Shown: positions 1-10,522 of the stretch, one piece after another
How the letters are laid out: every line of letters begins with the position of its first letter
Numbering within the stretch: the stretch's first letter is position 1
NCBI GenBank assembly: GCA_963969345.1
Contig: OZ017769.1
Span: 10,233,725-10,297,724 of the forward strand
From: Turbatrix aceti
Lineage: Eukaryota > Nematoda > Chromadorea > Rhabditida > Panagrolaimidae
Direction: 5' to 3'
Length of the DNA stretch: 64,000 nucleotides
The notes under the pieces: model-generated
The model's database searches: none
What the model saw: only the letters and a program-made list of their open reading frames with translations
Told to the model about the DNA's origin: nothing
Made by a program: the position numbers and the translations under genes

Positions 1-369
1 TTTTTGCCCTCAAAAAAAGAAATTTGCATCATCAGGTTGTTTTTGGCACACTGAGCTCGGCATCCACAGTTATATACTGCAGAATGGTAGCTGATGCTCA
101 TCTGTGCCAAGTACACGAATTTTATATTTTCACATGTGATTCACATTACCACGGCCCGTCGGGTAGATGTGATTCACATATACCTACCGGCTAAGGAGAG
201 TGCAAATTTTTTCAAAGTAAGCATGAATCACATATACTTCACATCAAATACACAGATAGTTCATACATCCATCACAGATAATTCATATGTGTTTCCGTCA
301 GCGAGATATGTGAACTTTGTGTGACGGATGTGTGAAAATAAAATGTCCGTGTATGCGTGCATTCGCGAA
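1..369. other. Gene-free AT-rich left edge with repeated GTGATTCACAT motif
   Basis: I see no convincing gene. Between about 130 and 330 the sequence repeats GTGATTCACAT (136-146 and 169-179) and related TCACATATAC and ATGTGAA words. This looks like a short degenerate repeat cluster rather than a coding region. Confidence 0.4.
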
Positions 370-1332
370 GAAATTAAGCTTGTAGAGTTTTCAATTTTTG
401 ACGGAATCAAAAACAACTATTGCCGGAGTAAGATATGTTTTTGAAGGAGTGGTTCTGCTAAGGACCAGAAAAATGATGTAATGTGGTGAAAAGGTGTGAC
501 GATAGCTACTGCTTGGACGTGTGTTTATGAAAAACAAGTTGAAAACCGAATCTTCAAATTTCATTTTTTTAAATCTAATATCACGAATTTCTGCAGACCA
601 TGGTTAGACTTCAAACTGCGATCATATTGATCTGCGATGCTTTTTTTGCGAAGAATTCGCGATAGTATGACATTGGCGTGATTCTGATTGTCATCGTCTG
701 CAAGAATCCACAAGTTCGACAAATTCGATTACACTTTCGATAACTAAATCAAAATATTTTTGTGCGTTCAGTTTTTTGGGTTTGTCCTGTGTAAAATTGC
801 ACTACTTGTAATGCATTAAAAAAAAACTGTTCAGCATTCTAAAACTTTTTCCAATCCTCCGAATTCCGAATGGGACTTACACCAACGCATAATTTCACCA
901 AACAAAAGAATTTTGAAAACCATGATATAAACAACCCCCTGATTTCTGCAAAATTCAATTTTCTAAGAAACTACTTGAAATGCCCTACTTGAAATGCATT
1001 AAAAATTAATATGCAGGACTTTTTGAGTTTTTACGGATATTAATATCAGATCAGTGGTAGGAAAAACAGTCAACAAGTCAGTTGGAATCATCTTGTCTAC
1101 GATGAAGTTCTTCCTCGTCCTCACTCTTCTTCTCGTCCTTTTCACATCCGGTGTCGTTGGCAATCCAAGCGGTAGTTTCGAAATTACCTGTCGTTCTGGT
1201 TTCTTCACGAATTTCGGTCTATATTGCCCTTATGATTCTTAGTCTGTCCTAATTTTTGACCCCAAACTTATTTGAAACGGTTGGTGGTGAAGCTTAATAA
1301 AATGCAAGCAGAAAGTGAAATTATGAATAAAG
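370..1332 (+). repeat. Inverted long repeat, copy 1 (carries secreted-peptide gene)
   Basis: This stretch matches the reverse complement of 54230-55229 almost base for base over about 700 bp upstream of a small secreted-peptide gene, and again in the 3' flank with the TAATAAAATGCAAGC polyadenylation-like signal. The match starts at GAAATTAAGC and fades near GAATAAAGA. Only the part encoding the mature peptide fails to align. The two copies lie 53 kb apart in opposite orientation, so this is a segmental duplication or dispersed gene family, not one palindrome. Confidence 0.8.
1102..1242 (+). CDS. Small secreted peptide, 46 aa, copy 1
   Basis: This 46-residue single-exon frame begins with a textbook signal peptide (Met-Lys, a Phe/Leu/Val core, then GVVG, residues 1-20), leaving a mature peptide of about 26 residues with two cysteines and an aromatic C-terminus ending PYDS. 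I chose the ATG at 1102 rather than an in-frame upstream start at 1054, because it places the hydrophobic core directly after Met-Lys. A second locus at 54361-54507 has the same leader but a different mature part. AATAAA lies in the sequence just downstream (about 1306). The family is unknown to me. A secreted defence, signalling or effector peptide is possible, but nothing in the sequence shows which. Confidence 0.55.
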   Translation: MKFFLVLTLLLVLFTSGVVGNPSGSFEITCRSGFFTNFGLYCPYDS

Positions 1333-1796
1333 AGGAGAGGAGGGGGGAGGGGGGTTACGGGGAGGAGACCTTCACGGGGAGTAGAACGGGGAATTTCACA
1401 GGGAGCATATTTTTAAAAACATCAAAATTGACTAAAATAGGCAATTTACAAGGGTTTTTAGCAGTGAAACTTAATCATTTACATCAAAGGATTTGTTTCA
1501 TTACTTTTTTTCACTATTTAGTCGTGTTTTCCTTTCAATTTTTGAAATTTTTTTTTAAAAACGGCGTTAAAATTTTGAATGAGAACTTATACGGAGAGAG
1601 ATTTTTCACGAGGAATTTCACAGGGAGGAGATCGTTGCGGGGGGGAATACGGGGGGCTCCCAGCGGGAAATTCCCCGGGGAGCCCGCGAGGAACGCGTTC
1701 ACCTTGATGCTCTTACAACAAAAATTCGCGCGCTTTGTTTTGCGATGGTACTCACAAAAAAATACAATTCACCGGTAATTAAAATGTCAATCCCAA
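1333..1796. other. Gene-free G-rich stretch
   Basis: I find no supported gene. The DNA contains G-tracts and two copies of a TTTCACAGGGAG-type word (near 1394 and 1616), which suggests the remains of a repeat. A long open frame here is low-complexity and lacks conserved features. Confidence 0.4.
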
Positions 1797-2165
1797 GCAG
1801 GGTGGCGAAGAGGGGATTCCCATGGGAGTCCCATGGGAAATATCCCGGGAATTATCTCGGGATTCCCATCTATCACGGGATAATTCCCCACGAAATTTTG
1901 AAAATGCGCGATCTCGCCTAAAATAACGCCGTTATTTTACGCAGGCGCGTGTTTTTTTCTTTCCGATAAGGGAAATTATTTTATTTTTATTGTTAATTTT
2001 ATTACATTAATAAAATAAGTGTGTTTTTGGATATCGTTTTTGTATGAACATGTACTTTTTTAAAAGTACGAAAAAATTTCCCCGGGGATTCCCATGGGAC
2101 TCCCATGGGAATCCCATGAGATAATTCCCCTATTTCTAATTCCCATAGGAGTTTCGCCACCCTGC
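1797..2165. mobile_element. hAT-like MITE (CAGGGTGGCGAA terminal inverted repeats)
   Basis: The ends are GCAGGGTGGCGAA and TTCGCCACCCTGC, perfect 13-bp inverted repeats, followed inward by subterminal CCCATGGGA and TCCCGGGA words and an AT-rich middle. It is related to the element at 33423-33768 (CAGGGTTGCGAA ends) and to a fragment at 55341-55423. It has no coding capacity. I could not find a clear target-site duplication at this copy. Confidence 0.65.
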
Positions 2166-2434
2166 ATTCCACCCCCGCGTTATGCTACAGTATGCCACTT
2201 CTATTTACCAACAATATCACACACTCAAAAAAATTTGATGCGCAAGAAAAATTTTGTCACGTTTTCGCAAGCACAAATCTCACGAAAACGCAAGAATCAC
2301 ATTCTTGCTCATAATCGCAAGTAAAAATCTTGCGTTTTTGGGCGTTTTTCAGGTTTTTCAGACAAGTCACCATTTTGGGTGCTCTTATAGCGAAAATAAT
2401 TTGAAAGTGAATTCACGCTTCCTCCTGCTGCTGC

Positions 2435-3530
2435 TGCTGCTCGAGCTGGTCGAATTAATTGCAAAAAAAAAGATTTTGGGCCAAATTTTAACATTTTTTT
2501 AATTTTTTGATTTCGATTAGTAAATTTGATAATATTTCAAGCATTTTGGTGGGTTTTTTAAATAAATCGAACAATTTTTGATTGAAATCGAGTAGGGTTC
2601 GGAAAAAAAAATCCACAGATCTTCAAAATGTAGACAGAAATCTGAAAATTTCAGTACATACTAAAAACTAAATTTCCTTTCGAATGACGTACTCAGTTTT
2701 TTGATAACGAATTGATAAATGTCCAAAAAAACGGTTTTTTTCAGAAATTTGAAAAATTCGGTACTTTTTAGAACCGTGATCAAAATGCGAATATTACCAA
2801 TCGATAGAGCGGTATCTTTTTTATCTAGAACCAACATTTCAGATAATTACCATATCGCATGGGCATACGGTAGCGATTCTCCCGAACCCTACTTGTTTAA
2901 GCGCCTGAGGCTATGAGGTAAAACACTGCTTAGCAAAACGAGATAAAACATTTTGTTAGAAATTTTTCGGTCTACAAAACGGTGTAACTCTTGAATTTCT
3001 ATCTATTTTTTTGGCTTCACCAGATTAATTCGCGCAACATACACTCATTTTTGGTACCAATTTTCCGACAATCGAGATCAAAAAAGGGGGGTCGGGGGAA
3101 AAAATCACCATTGGCTCAGCTTTGAAACGTTATGGCAAGAATCTTGACACCGGACGTAAAAAACCCCGTAGAATTCAAAAATTTTACTATTTTGTTCCTA
3201 AAAGTTCGAAAAAGTTCCGAAATTTTCAAATTTCCGAAAAAAACCGTTTTTTTTGACATTTATCAATTCGTTATCAAAAAACTGAGTATGTCATTCGAAA
3301 GGAAATTTAGTTTTTAGTCTGTACTGAAATTTTCAGATTTTTGTCTACATGTTGAAGACCTGTGGATTTTTTCTTCCGAACCCTACTCGATTTCAATCAA
3401 AAATTGTCCGATTTATTCAAAAAATGCACCAAAATGCTTGAAATATTATCAAATTTACTAATCGAACCCAAAAAAAAGTAAAACAAATCTAAATTTGGCC
3501 CAATTATTTTTTTGCAATTATCTCGACAAG
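2435..3530. repeat. Foldback element with arms of about 300 bp
   Basis: The left arm (about 2435-2755) and right arm (about 3225-3530) are imperfect reverse complements. The shared segments include GGTCGAATTAATTGC versus GCAATTATCTCGAC at the outer edge, then TTTGGCCCAA, AAATTTGATAATATTTCAAGC, GAGTAGGGTTCGGAA and GATAACGAATTGATAAATGTC. The unique loop is about 2756-3224. No transposase is encoded. Confidence 0.75.
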
Positions 3531-3531
3531 C

Positions 3532-4338
3532 GCGCTTGCAAGCGTGCTCGGGCAGAAAGGGAAGACAAAGAGTTGTACGACTTTTTTAATTTCGAGGAGT
3601 CTCAACGCGAATATTGCGATCGCTTTTGCAGCGAGCTTGTCATTGTTCCAGACTTTGCTTTTTTTTTTGTTCGTGTTATTTTTTGTCGATTTGTTGTCAT
3701 TGTTGTTTATTAGCGTGAATTGTTTTACTTTTGTTTCAGATAACTCCGGCGACACCATCCGAGCAAACTCATACGATCGGCGACTCCATTCAACTGTGAT
3801 GCCGCTGCCAACGTATGTTTTTGAGCTTTTCAAAAGTTTGGGGGCGTAATCACGACTTTTTTGAACACCAACCAAGTTTTACCCTGTTTTTTTTACCTTT
3901 TTTGCCATTGCTCGATGAGTTTTTTGCGATTTATTAGGTAGGATTGCGCTGCGACAGATGGGACGCCAAGATTGGCTCCGCGATCGCAGAAAAGGTAAAA
4001 AAATAGGTTGAAAGGCAGTTGGTATGAAATTTTGGGGCATAACTAACTTTCGGGCTTCATTTTTTATCCATTTACGCATCAATACTTTCAGATGACTTCA
4101 AACAACCTGCGATCGAGCCCTGTTTTGTACTCGAAGTAAGTTTTTTGGGAAAACTTGTGGATTGTTGTAATTGCTTGGAGTTTTTAGGCCCAATCGGCTG
4201 CGATGAGTCGGCATATATCGGCGACCGTACAGGGCAGTCGAAATGCTACGAGATCGTCGATCACAGCAACGACCTTCACAGAAACGGCGACTGCACAGCA
4301 GAAGAAACAGCAACACGGCAACTCTATCTATTCTTAGC
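3532..4338 (+). CDS. Doubtful multi-exon protein, 5' end missing
   Basis: A weak model reads a charged N-terminal exon from about 3532 (rich in Arg, Glu, Lys), then exons near 3741-3811, about 3960-3995, 4092-4136 and 4189-4338, with plausible GTATGT, GTAAAA and GTAAGT donors and TTTCAG or TTTTAG acceptors. The last three exons stay in phase and end at TAG after a Ser/Thr/Gln-rich tail. The first exon is uncertain because its left side is the arm of a foldback element and its donor would be a weak GTGTTA. I recognise no domain. It may be a gene remnant. Confidence 0.25.
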
Positions 4339-4659
4339 AGTGATTTTTGTTTTTTATTATTATTTTTATAGTCATATTGTTTGTAATGAATGTTTTTTAT
4401 ATGCCGTGCTAAGGGGTGGGGGGTATGGGGAAGGGGGTCGGTTTAGGCAAAAAACGGGTACTCCCGCACGGAAAATATTGGGAACGCTTTGCCAGGCAAA
4501 ATTCAAGCTCTTTCTTGCAACCAAAAACGCAAGATTATTCTCACGTTTTCCTTCGCTAAATCGCAAGAATAGTCCTGCGTTTCATCACGCACGAACGTCA
4601 ATGCGATTTCGTGATATTTTTTTTGCGAAAACGTGATTTTTTTTTTTGAGTGCACATAT

Positions 4660-5110
4660 AAACAATAAATTACATTCAAACAGACAAAAAATCACGTTGT
4701 CGAGCTAACGATCGCTTGATCTGATTGATTCGACAAGGGAGAAGCTTGAGGACGATTCCGAAGATGTCGATTTCGGCGGCGGCAATAACATTGGCATCCT
4801 AAAAAATGAAAATACTTCATGAAAAAAATGGTCTTGAGGTGCATGACGGATTTTGTCCATTGCGGGGAATGAATATCGATACAAATTTTTTAATGGAACA
4901 TGTCCATTCGAGTCATTTTTTTGTGAGTAACAAAAACGTAGTATCGTCGCCATACTACGTTTTTGTTACTGCAGTGTTAATTCTGGTAACTTCCATAAAC
5001 ATTTTGGGCTTTTGAACGCATGCCGAGTTGATTGAACAAATGTGCTACTTGTGGAACCGTGAAAGTCGATGAAAATTGAATTTCTGACAACACATTTTCG
5101 ATCAGTGCTG
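4660..5110 (-). other. Possible minus-strand exon fragments
   Basis: Two stretches look codon-like on the minus strand. About 4988-5110 encodes an amphipathic segment including VPQVAHLFNQLGMRSKAQ. About 4660-4800, after a TTTTTTAG acceptor, can be read as a hydrophobic/basic helix. I could not join them with a clean donor, and no family is recognised. Confidence 0.2.
4926..4970. repeat. Perfect 19-bp stem hairpin
   Basis: AGTAACAAAAACGTAGTAT (4926-4944) is followed by a 7-base spacer (CGTCGCC) and its exact reverse complement (4952-4970). It is a compact palindrome in otherwise unique AT-rich DNA. It could be a foldback tip or an RNA hairpin. Confidence 0.7.
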
Positions 5111-5340
5111 AATAGGGTTCAGCCCCCCCCCCCCCTCGTCCCCGCGGGAGTGGCTCTCCGACCCCCGTCCCCGTCAGATCTCGTCCCCGACGGGGGTAAA
5201 TTCCCCGTCCCCGACGAAATCTGCCGCCCGACATTGAACAAAATTTTGCGTCAAACGCGTAAAATCGTTCAAAAAATACACATACAGGTAAAAAACAGAG
5301 CAAAATACGAAAAATTTGTTTAAAATAAGCCTCCTTTTTT
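5110..5340 (+). repeat. C-rich dispersed repeat, copy 1
   Basis: A run of 14 C is followed by iterations of CCCCGTCCCCGAC-type words and then an AT-rich tail containing CAGGTAAAAAACAG. The same order is present on the other strand at about 53630-53870, so it is a dispersed repeat family rather than a simple C-tract. Confidence 0.55.
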
Positions 5341-5998
5341 GTTTTATAAAAGCCGACTAAAAACATATGTATAAGCCACAAATGGAAAATTTTGTTGTTA
5401 ACCTATTCGATGCATCAAATCGCGTAGAAAAAGATAGGATATGCCAAAAATCCTACACTTTTAAACCCAGCTGTGGCGGCCAAAAAACAAAAAAAATGCC
5501 CACATTTAAATCATACTGTAATGATAAAAAAAATCTGAGAGTACGACAACGTGTTCCCCGTCTCCCCAAATCCCTTTAAAAAAGCTGAACGATTTTTCGA
5601 TTTTTGTCAAAAACTTCCAGAAGCCAAAACTACAGTATACGATTCTTTTTTAATCTGTGTTTGACGGGAATAAATTTTTTTAAGGGTGGGGAACAATTCT
5701 GGCTCAAAAAATAAAAAGTTGTAAAAATGACTTGTCGAATTTCCTAAATCGGCTCGCATAGATAATAACTTAAAAAACCCATTTATTTTAAATACAATTT
5801 TAAATACAATTAAATACACATTTTTTGTTAAAAAAAACCACGAATAAATCACCCATAATTTGAAAAATTATCCAATGCATTACAAAAAAATGTACTTTTA
5901 CCGTAAAAAAATTGTATAAAACCCAGCAATAAATCGGAATGCTGTTATGAATACAGTGCTTAGTAAAGTAAAAAAAATACACACAATGATGTGTTTTA
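5341..5998. other. Gene-free, contains a short dispersed repeat
   Basis: No gene is supported. Positions about 5610-5702 resemble 40648-40740: both hold CAGAAGCCAAA, TTTTTTAATCTGTGT and GAACAATTCTG in the same order. This marks a third small dispersed repeat family. Confidence 0.4.
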
Positions 5999-7156
5999 CT
6001 AATTTTTGGGAAGGTCGGCGGCATCTTCGAGTGTATCTTGGCCCTGGAAGTTGTCACCGGCGGGCGCCACGGCATCAGCATTGTTTTCGACTTGATTTTG
6101 TTTTTCTGCATCGGCGTTCTTCGGTTCCGGGATAACGTCGTCATCTGCGTTTTCGTCATCCTCTTCTTCTTCTTCTGGTGCGGCAGCGGCTGAGTCACCG
6201 TTGTTGGCGGTGCGGGTAGAAGAGCGAGATTCCGCCAGAATACTGGAATTGGTGGTTGTCGGTACAGGGGTTACCAGGTTGACGGGAGCGGCGTTGTTGC
6301 CGGAAGCAGCTTGTGCTTCAACTTTTAAGACTTCGGAAGCAGCTTGTGCTTCAACTTTCGAGACTTCGGAAGCAGTTTTCAGACCGTGGATGATGTTGTC
6401 TTTCTGAGCAAGCTCGGTTTTTAACCTAAACAGAATGTGATTTTTTTATAATGATTAAAAAATGCACAATCCATTGTTTAGGAAAACTCAAAAATTTTTT
6501 TTTGTATTTTTCAAAAAAGAAATGAAAAAACCTAATATGTTCAAAAATAATTTAAAACCCACAATTCAAGAGTCTCACTGATGGAAGCGATAACGGTCGT
6601 CTGATTGTTGATCTCTGCTGTTTGATTGGCAATTTTTTCCTCTAGTTTAACAATTTTGTCATTTTGATCGTTTAAATTCAACGTGCATTCTAAAATTAGA
6701 TTTTTTATTTATTGTAAAAGGTTTTTCCGACAACTCACGATCAGCTCTTCCCTGGGCAGTGTTTCTGGCTCGCTGGCAGTTAGCTTCGAGCGCCTTCACT
6801 TTGTCAACGTTGATTTTGATGTCTAAAACACGTTTTTATTTATTAATTAAACAAGTACATAAAATTTTGTGTTCATTTTTGTAGCATTACGAAAACGAAT
6901 TTTTCCAAGCCACGCGGTTTGGTTTTTATTTTTTTTTGTATTTCATAAACCAAAACTTACCTAATAATTCATCACTGCACTTGGAAAGCTCGCGACCCTT
7001 GATCGCAATTTCATCGTGCGCAGTGGCGTCGTCGATGTAGAGTGAGTAGTAGAGATAGCCTCCAAACAAGAGCAAGCACGCTCCGATTCCAATGAGAAAG
7101 CGTCGAGGAGCTCCCCCCGATGGCCTGGAATAAGGAGAGGAGTGCACCTTTGTCAT
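5999..7156 (-). CDS. GOLM1/CASC4-like type II Golgi membrane protein, 277 aa
   Basis: Four exons on the minus strand (7156-6961, 6822-6739, 6689-6563, 6425-5999) join in phase to 277 residues. The architecture is a short basic cytoplasmic N-terminus, one hydrophobic anchor (about residues 19-38, starting FLIGIGACLLLFGGY), a heptad-like stretch (about 60-150), two tandem copies of a 12-residue ASEV-KVEAQA unit, then a Ser/Thr-rich segment and a strongly acidic tail with a run of Glu/Asp. GOLM1 and CASC4 have the same layout: an uncleaved signal anchor, a lumenal coiled coil and an acidic C-terminus in the Golgi. The assignment rests on this architecture, not on motif identity, and the protein is shorter than human GOLM1 (about 400). 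The exon 3 donor is GTGGGT, slightly unusual. Confidence 0.5.
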
Positions 7157-8527
7157 GCTGGATGTTCGATGGATTTTTTTGTTATAGAACAGAACCTAGT
7201 AGGGACTGGAGTAAACAGGATATCGATTTTGCAGAAATTCACTGTATAAATAAAATAAGGTAGTTCACCCGGGGAGGGGGCAGTGAGATCAGGCTCAATG
7301 CATGGAAGCGTAATCCTGATGTATTATACTACTGCGCTTTAGGGAGTGACGAATCGGAAAAAATAGAGGAGGTGTTTTGTTCCTTGTTAATCATCATGTA
7401 GGAAATTCATGTGTCGCTTTGTTCAATATACACATAGAACAAATTTTATAAAAAAATAAAAGGTTCTTACGGTAAAAAAAATTAATTTTAAAAATAAATC
7501 CATTTCATCAAAAAACAAACATTGATGCAATTTTTGAAGAAAACCTCATCATTTATTATGGATTCTCTATCAAAAATGGAGTCAGGTCACAGCTTTATTG
7601 ACCCGGATAATGCCTAGTTTTTGTGACACGCCGCTCAAAAAAAGTGATACAACAAAATTGCCAACATCGACAGGCAAAACTTGGCCAAATTTTGGCTGAT
7701 GATCAAGTCACTACCGGCCAAAAATGTTGATCCGAAAGTTTTGGCAGCCTTGTTTTGGTACCGTTTAAGACTCTAAATAACACCAAAGAAAACTATTCCA
7801 AACATGTAATACGCTTAAGAACCATCGTTCTTAAGATTGAAAAAAATTGTTATCATAATTGGCAAAAAATGGTTCATAAAAACTTATAATCATCTTCCGA
7901 AAAAGTATACATACAGATGAATGACCCGCATCGCGTCCCGTTATCAGTAACAGACGCTAGGATTAAAAGTAATCAAGGACAAAAACAACAACAAGTGTGG
8001 AGAAAAAAGTCGTTTCACTTGCTTACCTGTTACCAAGTTTTCTATATTCGTTGTGCGATGGAAGCATGACAAAAAATGAGGCGGCAATGACACGTATGTG
8101 ATAGTAGCTAAACAAACAAGCCGTTAGAAAATCAAATAAAATTAGTCTTTTGATTTACGATAAAGTTGACAACACCGAACCAAAGTTGTTTGAATGAGGA
8201 TCGTAAAACGAAGTGAACAATTTGTAATGTACACAAATAATTTTTGTTGCGCTGGATTGAGCGTGGCAAGTCTCGACTGACGACTATTGACGATGAACAA
8301 GAAAAAGAGAGCAGATTAGATATCCGTGAGATAAGAACAGCCAATTTTGGTTCTTGAGTTTTTTTGGTAGTCGCTGAGAGTGGCTGAAATTTTTTTTCAT
8401 GTTCAGAAAGTTTTGTTTACTCGGCACGAAAAGAAACAAAAATAAGACCACCACGGTTACAGAAACAAAAAAAGAGTGCAAAAAAAGAGGATTTATGAAT
8501 TGTTGGCAGATAAATCTCTACTCAAAA
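7157..8527. other. Gene-free intergenic DNA
   Basis: AT-rich, with only short open frames. I see no exon with convincing splice signals and no clear repeat. It is the 5' flank of the GOLM1-like gene. Confidence 0.4.
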
Positions 8528-9072
8528 CCAGAGTTGTTCAATTCGACAGTTTTCAGTGCTCGCTCTGCTCGCGCTCTTTGAGCAATTCAATTTTCCGTGC
8601 TCGCTCTGCTCATGCTCTTTGAGTTCCTAAAATTTTCGCGCTCGCTCCGCTCGCGCTCTTTTATTCTCAGATTCTCTGCTCTTGCTCTGCTCACGCTCGT
8701 GAGTTGAGCAGGAGCGAGCAATGAGCAAACATGGCTCACACATAAAAAAGTGAATTTTGAGCCAAAATTCAGTTCCTCACTAAAAGAAAGACCGTATACT
8801 CTTTGGAGATACCCCCAACATCGTGTTTTTGATCGAAACTACCAGTATTTTAGTATTTGTAGCACTAAATTTATAGTGAGCAGTGCTGATTTTAAAAATT
8901 TCTCTTGCTCGCTCTGCTCGCGCTCTTTGAGCAATTCAATTTTTCGTGCTCGCTCTGCTCACGCTCATTGAGCACTCCAATTTTTCGCGCTCGCTCCGCT
9001 CGCGCTCGTGAGCTGAGCAGTGAGCGAGCAGTGAGCAGGAGCAATTTGGTGAGCATCGAACAACTCTGCTCA
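8528..9072 (+). repeat. GAGC-rich dispersed element, copy 1
   Basis: The stretch is built of variants of GTGCTCGCTCTGCTCGCGCTC separated by TTTGAGCAATTCAATTTT. The ends read CAGAGTTGTTCAATTCGA and TCGAACAACTCTG, an inverted terminal repeat. A long matching copy lies in the opposite orientation at 47766-48260. Apparent open frames rich in Glu/Arg/Ala across it are artefacts of the repeat period. Confidence 0.75.
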
Positions 9073-9299
9073 AAACACGTGCGCTCAGTCAGTAGCGGGT
9101 GGTGGTGGGTGTCGATGATCGCGTTGAGATGCCAAAACGCACGCCTATGCGCCAACATGGGGTGTATAAAAGGGTGAACAGAGAAACTAACTGCACACGA
9201 ACCGACGAAGGACTCGGTTGTTGAATTCCCATTTATTTTTTTTTTAAAACGGCCAGGAATGCATCCTGACTGCTAGTTGTTGTTATGCGACCATTTGGC

Positions 9300-10522
9300 T
9301 CTACGACAGTTCCGCGAACTTGACATTTGCGCGGACTTGCCATTTCCGCGAAAGACAATTCCGCGGGCTTGCCATTTGCGCGGAAGTCAATTCCGCGAAG
9401 GACAATTCCGCGGAGGACAATTCCGCGGAGGACAATTCAGCGGACTTGCCAATTACGCGAATCTTGAGACCAAGACGAGTCAGGTGAGGCGCGTGCGCAC
9501 TGAGATATCTCAAAGCGAAATCTAGCATTTTCGTTGCAGGAGAATGCATTTTCATTCATGTTTTCCATTTTTGATAATAGTTTTCGTTGTAGGAGCATCA
9601 GAATTTGAATTTTTGACTTTTTTTCACCGTTTGCATCCCTTTTCAGTCGTCTTTTCTTATTTTTCGTTCTTTTAAAATCGTTTTTTTCGCTTTTTTGTTG
9701 CTTTTTTCGGTGTTTAATGATCAATGGCCATCAGAGACGGGCTACAGGCGGGAGGAGGACAGGAGAGAGAGTCAAGGAGCGAGTCAGGGAGCGAGTCCTT
9801 TATTGGGTCTTGGATCATGCTTATATACACATCGGTATGCTAATTAGATAGATAGGTAAGACAGGTGTGGGCAGTAAGGGAAGAGGACGTGAGGACGTCA
9901 AATAGGAAGGTGAAAACACGAGAAGAAACCTGCTTTGTGTTTTTAGGCAAATGATAGCAGTAATCAGTTAGAAACAAAAAAATGCTTAATCTGTGGTTTC
10001 ATTTTCATTTCCGTACAATGGACTTCCGGGTGGGCGTCCATGGTATGGTACGACGAGAAAACAACTTTTTGGGGCAATCTGAGAAGACCGACATAAAACT
10101 CCGAAGCAAAAACGAATGAAAATGAAGAGAAAGGCAAAAAAAATTTAAAACTTTAAACGGTCGACTCCCAAAGCGAAAAAAACGATTTTAAAAGAACGAA
10201 AAATAAGAAAAGACGACTGAAAAGGAATGCAAACGGTGAAAAAAGTCAAAAATTCAAATTCTGATGCTCCTACAACGAAAACTATTATCAAAAATGGAAA
10301 AAATGAATGAAAATGCATTCTCCTGCAACGAAAATGCTAGATTTCGCTTTGAGACATCTCAGTGCGCACGCGCCTCACCTGAGTCTCTTGGTCTCAAGAT
10401 TCGCGTAATTGGCAAGTCCGCTGAATTGTCCTCCGCGGAATTGTCCTCCGCGGAATTGTCCTTCGCGGAATTGGCCAGTCCGCGCAAATGGCAAGCCCGC
10501 GGAATTGTCGTTCGCGGAAGTG
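9300..10522. mobile_element. Foldback element with GC-rich subterminal repeats
   Basis: Left arm about 9350-9692 and right arm about 10168-10515 are near-perfect reverse complements of about 340 bp around a unique loop of about 475 bp. Each arm carries an outer tandem block of 15-20 bp units such as GGACAATTCCGCGGA, then a segment with CTTGAGACCAAGA and GCGCGTGCGCACTGAGAT, then an AT-rich inner part. No coding gene lies inside. The organisation resembles foldback-type DNA transposons with long arms and internal subrepeats. Confidence 0.8.

Larger units (their letters stand above)
2219..4656. mobile_element. Possible composite element with inverted CACTCAAAAAAA ends
   Basis: The stretch 2222-2345 begins CACTCAAAAAAA and holds TCACGTTTTCGCA and TCTTGCGTTTTTGG. 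The stretch 4495-4655 contains the same three words in the same order on the opposite strand and ends TTTTTTTGAGTG. The two could be the ends of one non-autonomous DNA element of about 2.4 kb, or two MITEs in opposite orientation. A second, better foldback (2435-3530) and a weak gene lie inside. Confidence 0.35.

Noticed and set aside
1272..1778. 168-codon open frame after the first secreted-peptide gene
   Set aside because: Low-complexity, G-tract driven, overlapping the conserved 3' flank of the peptide gene, without recognisable features.
8892..9177. Long open frames rich in Glu, Arg, Ala and Ser on both strands
   Set aside because: They are by-products of the GAGC-period repeat. Similar frames occur in the inverted copy near 47.8-48.2 kb.
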